In this document: positions 13,458 through 15,342 of the stretch, one piece after another | Layout of the letters: each line of letters begins with the position of its first letter | How positions within the stretch are numbered: position 1 is the stretch's first letter | Source of the DNA: an uncultured Clostridia bacterium | GTDB taxonomy: Bacteria > Bacillota > Clostridia > Oscillospirales > Ruminococcaceae | Reading direction: 5' to 3' | Length of the DNA: 15,342 nt | Assembly: GCA_947625455.1 (NCBI GenBank) | Contig: CANQOJ010000036.1 | Span: 1 to 15,342, forward strand | Notes under the pieces: generated by a model | Seen by the model: only the letters and a program-made list of their open reading frames with translations | What the model was told of the DNA's origin: nothing | Database searches by the model: none | Translations under genes and position numbers: made by a program

Positions 13458-13736
13458 ATGGCGCTTGTCAATATAATGGAAAAGATTGTGGACGAAAAGC
13501 TTGAAGAAATGCTTAAGAATGAAGATTGCTGCAAATGCGAGAAATGCATTGAGGATATGAAAGCTATTGCTTTGAATAAACTTCCCGCAAAATATGTAAG
13601 TTCACATAACGGTGAGCTTTTTTCAAAGCTTGACGCGACAACAAGGCAGCTGTCGGTGGATTTGAATGTTGCGGTATCGTCTGCTATTGACTGTGTAGCG
13701 ACAAGACCTGCGCACGACGCACCGCAAGTGAAGTAA
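13458..13736 (+). CDS. ComFB-family late competence protein
   Basis: This small 92-residue cytoplasmic protein matches the ComFB family: VNIMEKIVDEKLEEML (4-19), the cysteine cluster CCKCEKC (24-30), IEDMKAIALNKLPAKYV (31-47), a central VDLNVAVSSAI (67-77) and an RPAH end (83-86). The clustered cysteines may bind a metal. The gene is named for the comF operon of Bacillus, where comFB lies between the helicase and phosphoribosyltransferase genes; here it stands alone, so a role in DNA uptake is not implied. Similar proteins occur in many bacteria without competence. The start at 13458 is set by GGAGG (13445-13449) and by the promoter upstream. It is divergent from the deacetylase gene and followed by a repeat-rich region with a terminator. 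Confidence 0.88.
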   Translation: MALVNIMEKIVDEKLEEMLKNEDCCKCEKCIEDMKAIALNKLPAKYVSSHNGELFSKLDATTRQLSVDLNVAVSSAIDCVATRPAHDAPQVK

Positions 13737-13820
13737 ACTTCAGTATACAGTGGACAATGGAAAGTATTCAGTAATCGGTATCCGCGCATTATGCGCTACG
13801 CGCAAAACGCTGACGCGGAT
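13737..13820 (+). repeat. Degenerate 7-base periodic stretch plus large inverted repeat
   Basis: From about 13743 the sequence can be read in units of seven: GTATACA, GTGGACA, ATGGAAA, GTATTCA, GTAATCG, GTATCCG. The end of this run enters an inverted repeat with outer arms ATCCGCG (13780-13786) and CGCGGAT (13814-13820), and an inner near-perfect palindrome GCGCATTATGCGC (13784-13796). The inner and outer pairings compete. I see no gene here. It looks like a second dispersed repeat family rather than a terminator, since no T-run follows. Confidence 0.5.
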
Positions 13821-13825
13821 TTATC

Positions 13826-13952
13826 AGATTGTTTTGAACATATCAGAGCGTAAGCCCTTTTAGAGGTAAGAGGTTAGATGTAAGAGGTTAGATGTAAGAG
13901 GTAAGATTTCAAGGAAGTATTAGATTGTTTTGGAATTATCAGAGCGTAAGCC
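13826..13952 (+). repeat. 31-base direct repeat carrying half of a terminator
   Basis: Bases 13826-13856 and 13922-13952 match at 28 of 31 positions, 96 bases apart. Both start AGATTGTTTTG and end ATCAGAGCGTAAGCC. In the second copy the end is the left arm of a full terminator; in the first copy the right arm is missing and the repeat element begins directly after it. Confidence 0.8.
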
Positions 13953-14010
13953 TGTCGAGGGTTTACGCTCTTTTGGTTTAAACTCTTACCTCTTATCTCT
14001 AACCTCTAAT
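13860..14010 (+). repeat. Palindromic 7-base-unit element, copy 4
   Basis: The left arm holds the 14-base unit TAAGAGGTTAGATG at 13867-13880 and again at 13881-13894, then a third unit at 13895-13908 matching 12 of 14 positions. The right arm (13983-14010) reads CTCTTAC, CTCTTAT, CTCTAAC, CTCTAAT in units of seven and is the imperfect reverse complement of the left arm. A complete terminator sits in the loop. The unit differs from copies 1-3 (TAAGAGG and TTAGATG instead of CTAGAGG). Confidence 0.8.
13941..13974 (+). terminator. Intrinsic terminator downstream of the comFB-like gene
   Basis: AGAGCGTAAGCC (13941-13952) pairs with GGTTTACGCTCT (13960-13971), 12 pairs with one G-U, around a 7-base loop; TTTT follows. 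It lies about 200 bases after the comFB-like stop with repeats in between and should end that transcript. It sits inside the loop of repeat copy 4. Confidence 0.85.
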
Positions 14011-14024
14011 TTGCAAATTTGCAA
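14011..14024. promoter_or_regulatory. Perfect 14-base palindrome, possible operator
   Basis: TTGCAAATTTGCAA equals its own reverse complement. It begins directly after repeat copy 4 and lies about 38 bases upstream of the -35 of the regulator gene. An autoregulatory site for the MurR/RpiR protein is possible; chance is not excluded in A+T-rich DNA. Confidence 0.4.
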
Positions 14025-14061
14025 GTTTTTCAAAAAAACTTTCAAAATGTTTAAAAAGCCC

Positions 14062-14090
14062 TTGAAAAATGCGCGGAAAAGTAGTATCAT
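14062..14090 (+). promoter_or_regulatory. Probable promoter of the MurR/RpiR regulator gene
   Basis: TTGAAA (14062-14067) and TATCAT (14085-14090) are 17 bases apart. Transcription should start near 14097, leaving a leader of about 65 bases before the ATG at 14162. Confidence 0.7.
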
Positions 14091-14161
14091 TATTGTAACA
14101 GGTACGGTAAAAATGAAATGTGCGGCGGTTTTCCGTCAAAATTTATGCGGAGGGTATGAAA

Positions 14162-15022
14162 ATGGGCGATAATCTTCTTAAGAACATTGAGGAAATGATG
14201 CCGAAATTTTCAAAAAGTCAGAAGCTGATTGCAAACTACATCTTAGAACATTACGAAAAAGCGTCATATATGACGGCGCTTAGGCTGGGGCAGACGGTCA
14301 ACGTAAGCGAATCCACAGTCGTGAGATTTGCGCTGGAAATGGGGTTTGAGGGTTATCCGCAAATGCAGAGGGCATTACAGCATCACATCAAAAACCGCCT
14401 TACCGCCATTCAGCGCATGGACGTTACCCGCACGAGAATAGGCGACGACGATACGCTGAGCGGGGTTTTAAATCAGGATGTGGACAGGATACGCAAAACG
14501 CTTGAGCTTGTCGATAAGGAGAGTTTTGAAAATGCCGTGACGCTTATCAACACCGCGAAGAATATCTATATCCAGGGCGCGATGTCGTCAGGTATACTGG
14601 CAAGCTTTATGCACTATAATTTAAGGCTGATTGCGGACAATGTAACGCTTGTCGGCTCAGTGGGAATAAGCGAGCTGTATCAGCAGATGGTGCACATAGG
14701 CGAGGGAGATTTGCTGATTGCAATGAGTTTTCCTAGATATGCGAAAAGCACCGTTGAGGCTTGCAGGTTTGCGCATGGAGAGGGCGCGCAGATAATTGCA
14801 ATTACGGATTCGGAAAGTTCACCGCTGGTAAGTTTTGCCAAGACGAGACTGTACGCATATTCCGACATGGTGTCATTTGTAGACAGTCTTGTCGCTCCTA
14901 TGAGCCTTATAAACGCGCTGATTGCGGCAGTTTCTGCGTCAAAGCGGTGCAGAGTTGAACAGACGTTTGCGAAGCTTGAGGGCTTGTGGGAAAGCAACGA
15001 CGTTTATAAAAAGGACATTTGA
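14162..15022 (+). CDS. MurR/RpiR-family transcriptional regulator
   Basis: This 286-residue cytoplasmic regulator has an N-terminal helix-turn-helix of the RpiR type (about 1-77; recognition region NVSESTVVRFALEMGFEGYPQMQ, 47-69) and a C-terminal SIS sugar-phosphate-binding domain (about 120-255; IYIQGAMSSGI, then AMSFPRYAKSTVEACRFAHGEGAQIIAITDSESSPL). Members bind phosphosugars and control sugar or amino-sugar genes. The start at 14162 is chosen because GGAGGG (14149-14154) lies seven bases before it; the in-frame ATG at 14156 is too close to that site, and the frame upstream of it crosses the leader. No sugar gene is adjacent in the window; its neighbour downstream is a flavoprotein on the same strand, 84 bases away. 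Confidence 0.92.
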   Translation: MGDNLLKNIEEMMPKFSKSQKLIANYILEHYEKASYMTALRLGQTVNVSESTVVRFALEMGFEGYPQMQRALQHHIKNRLTAIQRMDVTRTRIGDDDTLSGVLNQDVDRIRKTLELVDKESFENAVTLINTAKNIYIQGAMSSGILASFMHYNLRLIADNVTLVGSVGISELYQQMVHIGEGDLLIAMSFPRYAKSTVEACRFAHGEGAQIIAITDSESSPLVSFAKTRLYAYSDMVSFVDSLVAPMSLINALIAAVSASKRCRVEQTFAKLEGLWESNDVYKKDI

Positions 15023-15053
15023 CGGGCAGTTTCGGAGTTTACGGCGCAGGAGT

Positions 15054-15082
15054 TTGGGTATCAACGACTGCGCTGTTATATT
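15054..15082 (+). promoter_or_regulatory. Possible promoter of the flavoprotein gene
   Basis: TTGGGT (15054-15059) and TATATT (15077-15082) are 17 bases apart with TG at 15074-15075. An overlapping TATAAT lies at 15082-15087 but lacks a -35 at correct spacing. Either choice puts transcription start after the ATG at 15086, favouring the later start codon. Confidence 0.5.
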
Positions 15083-15106
15083 ATAATGAGTGTAAGGGAA
15101 AAGATT

Positions 15107-15342
15107 ATGTCGGAAGTTATTGTGGTTGGCGGCGGCGCGGCGGGAATGGTTGCGGCGGTATTTGCGGCTGAACATTCGAGAGTTGTTTTAATTGAAAAGA
15201 ACGACAGGCTTGGGAAAAAGCTCGCTATAACGGGAAAAGGACGCTGTAATCTGACTAACAACTGCAGCGCTGACGAGGTAATAAAGAACATTCCCCGCAA
15301 TCCGCGTTTCCTTTACAGCGCGGTGAACAACTTCCCGCCTGC
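15107..15342 (+). CDS. BaiN/HI0933-family NAD(P)/FAD-dependent oxidoreductase, N-terminal part
   Basis: The first 78 residues are visible and the gene runs off the right edge. The dinucleotide-binding fold is clear: EVIVVGGGAAGMVAA (3-17), with the acidic end of the second strand at VVLIEKNDRLGKKLAITGKGRCNLTN. The GKGRCNLTN signature is typical of the BaiN/HI0933 (YhiN) flavoprotein family. Members are cytoplasmic FAD enzymes; BaiN was linked to bile-acid metabolism, but most members have unknown substrates, so no reaction is assigned. The ATG at 15107 is chosen with AAGGGAAAAG upstream; an in-frame ATG at 15086 would fall at or before the transcription start. Confidence 0.9.
   Translation, partial: MSEVIVVGGGAAGMVAAVFAAEHSRVVLIEKNDRLGKKLAITGKGRCNLTNNCSADEVIKNIPRNPRFLYSAVNNFPP

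Noticed and set aside
13286..13789. N-terminal extension of the deacetylase frame
   Set aside because: It would cross the divergent promoters and the comFB-like gene; AGGAGG and a membrane anchor support the start at 13285.
13867..13908. CRISPR array from the repeated 14-base units
   Set aside because: The units are directly adjacent with no spacers, the right arm is their reverse complement, and no cas gene is present.
13930..14172. Plus-strand open frame of 80 codons
   Set aside because: It covers the terminator, the repeat arm and the regulator's promoter and has no ribosome site.

Overview
The window reads as chromosomal DNA of a low-to-mid G+C Firmicute, most likely a gut-type Clostridia (Oscillospiraceae/Ruminococcaceae-like). 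The basis is strong AGGAGG-type ribosome sites, consensus SigA promoters with 17-base spacers, a lipoprotein-type solute-binding protein, a ComFB-family protein, a PdaB-like deacetylase and a BaiN/HI0933-type flavoprotein. This is inference from gene content; no rRNA marker is present. I see no transposase, integrase, phage gene or CRISPR array.

Bases 1-5093 are one operon on the plus strand: the end of a polar amino-acid ABC ATPase, its lipoprotein binding protein, two permeases, a D-2-hydroxyacid dehydrogenase and an unusual fusion of a FUSC/aromatic-acid-exporter membrane domain to a degenerate Cof-type HAD domain. The last three junctions (permease/permease, permease/dehydrogenase, dehydrogenase/fusion) overlap, so translation is probably coupled. 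A WYL-domain regulator with its own promoter follows (5111-6147).

Bases 6148-8501 hold a strong promoter, a structured leader of about 235 nt ending in a terminator-like hairpin, and a 629-residue P-loop protein of unknown function. This leader-plus-NTPase unit is the best candidate for an undescribed regulated system.

Bases 8509-12238 carry a convergent acidic hypothetical protein, a membrane-anchored Ser-rich protein with an Ada-like zinc module, an AAA_14-like ATPase and tRNA-Ala(CGC). Bases 12239-15342 carry a PdaB-like deacetylase divergent from a comFB-family gene, a MurR/RpiR-type regulator and the start of a BaiN-type flavoprotein.

From 8.5 to 14 kb most gene boundaries hold members of one family of palindromic elements built from 7-base units (consensus near CTAGAGG). 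Three share a nearly identical 35-base left arm. Their arms differ by whole 7-base units, one works as the tRNA terminator, another lies between two divergent promoters, and a fourth surrounds a terminator whose left half is duplicated 96 bases upstream.
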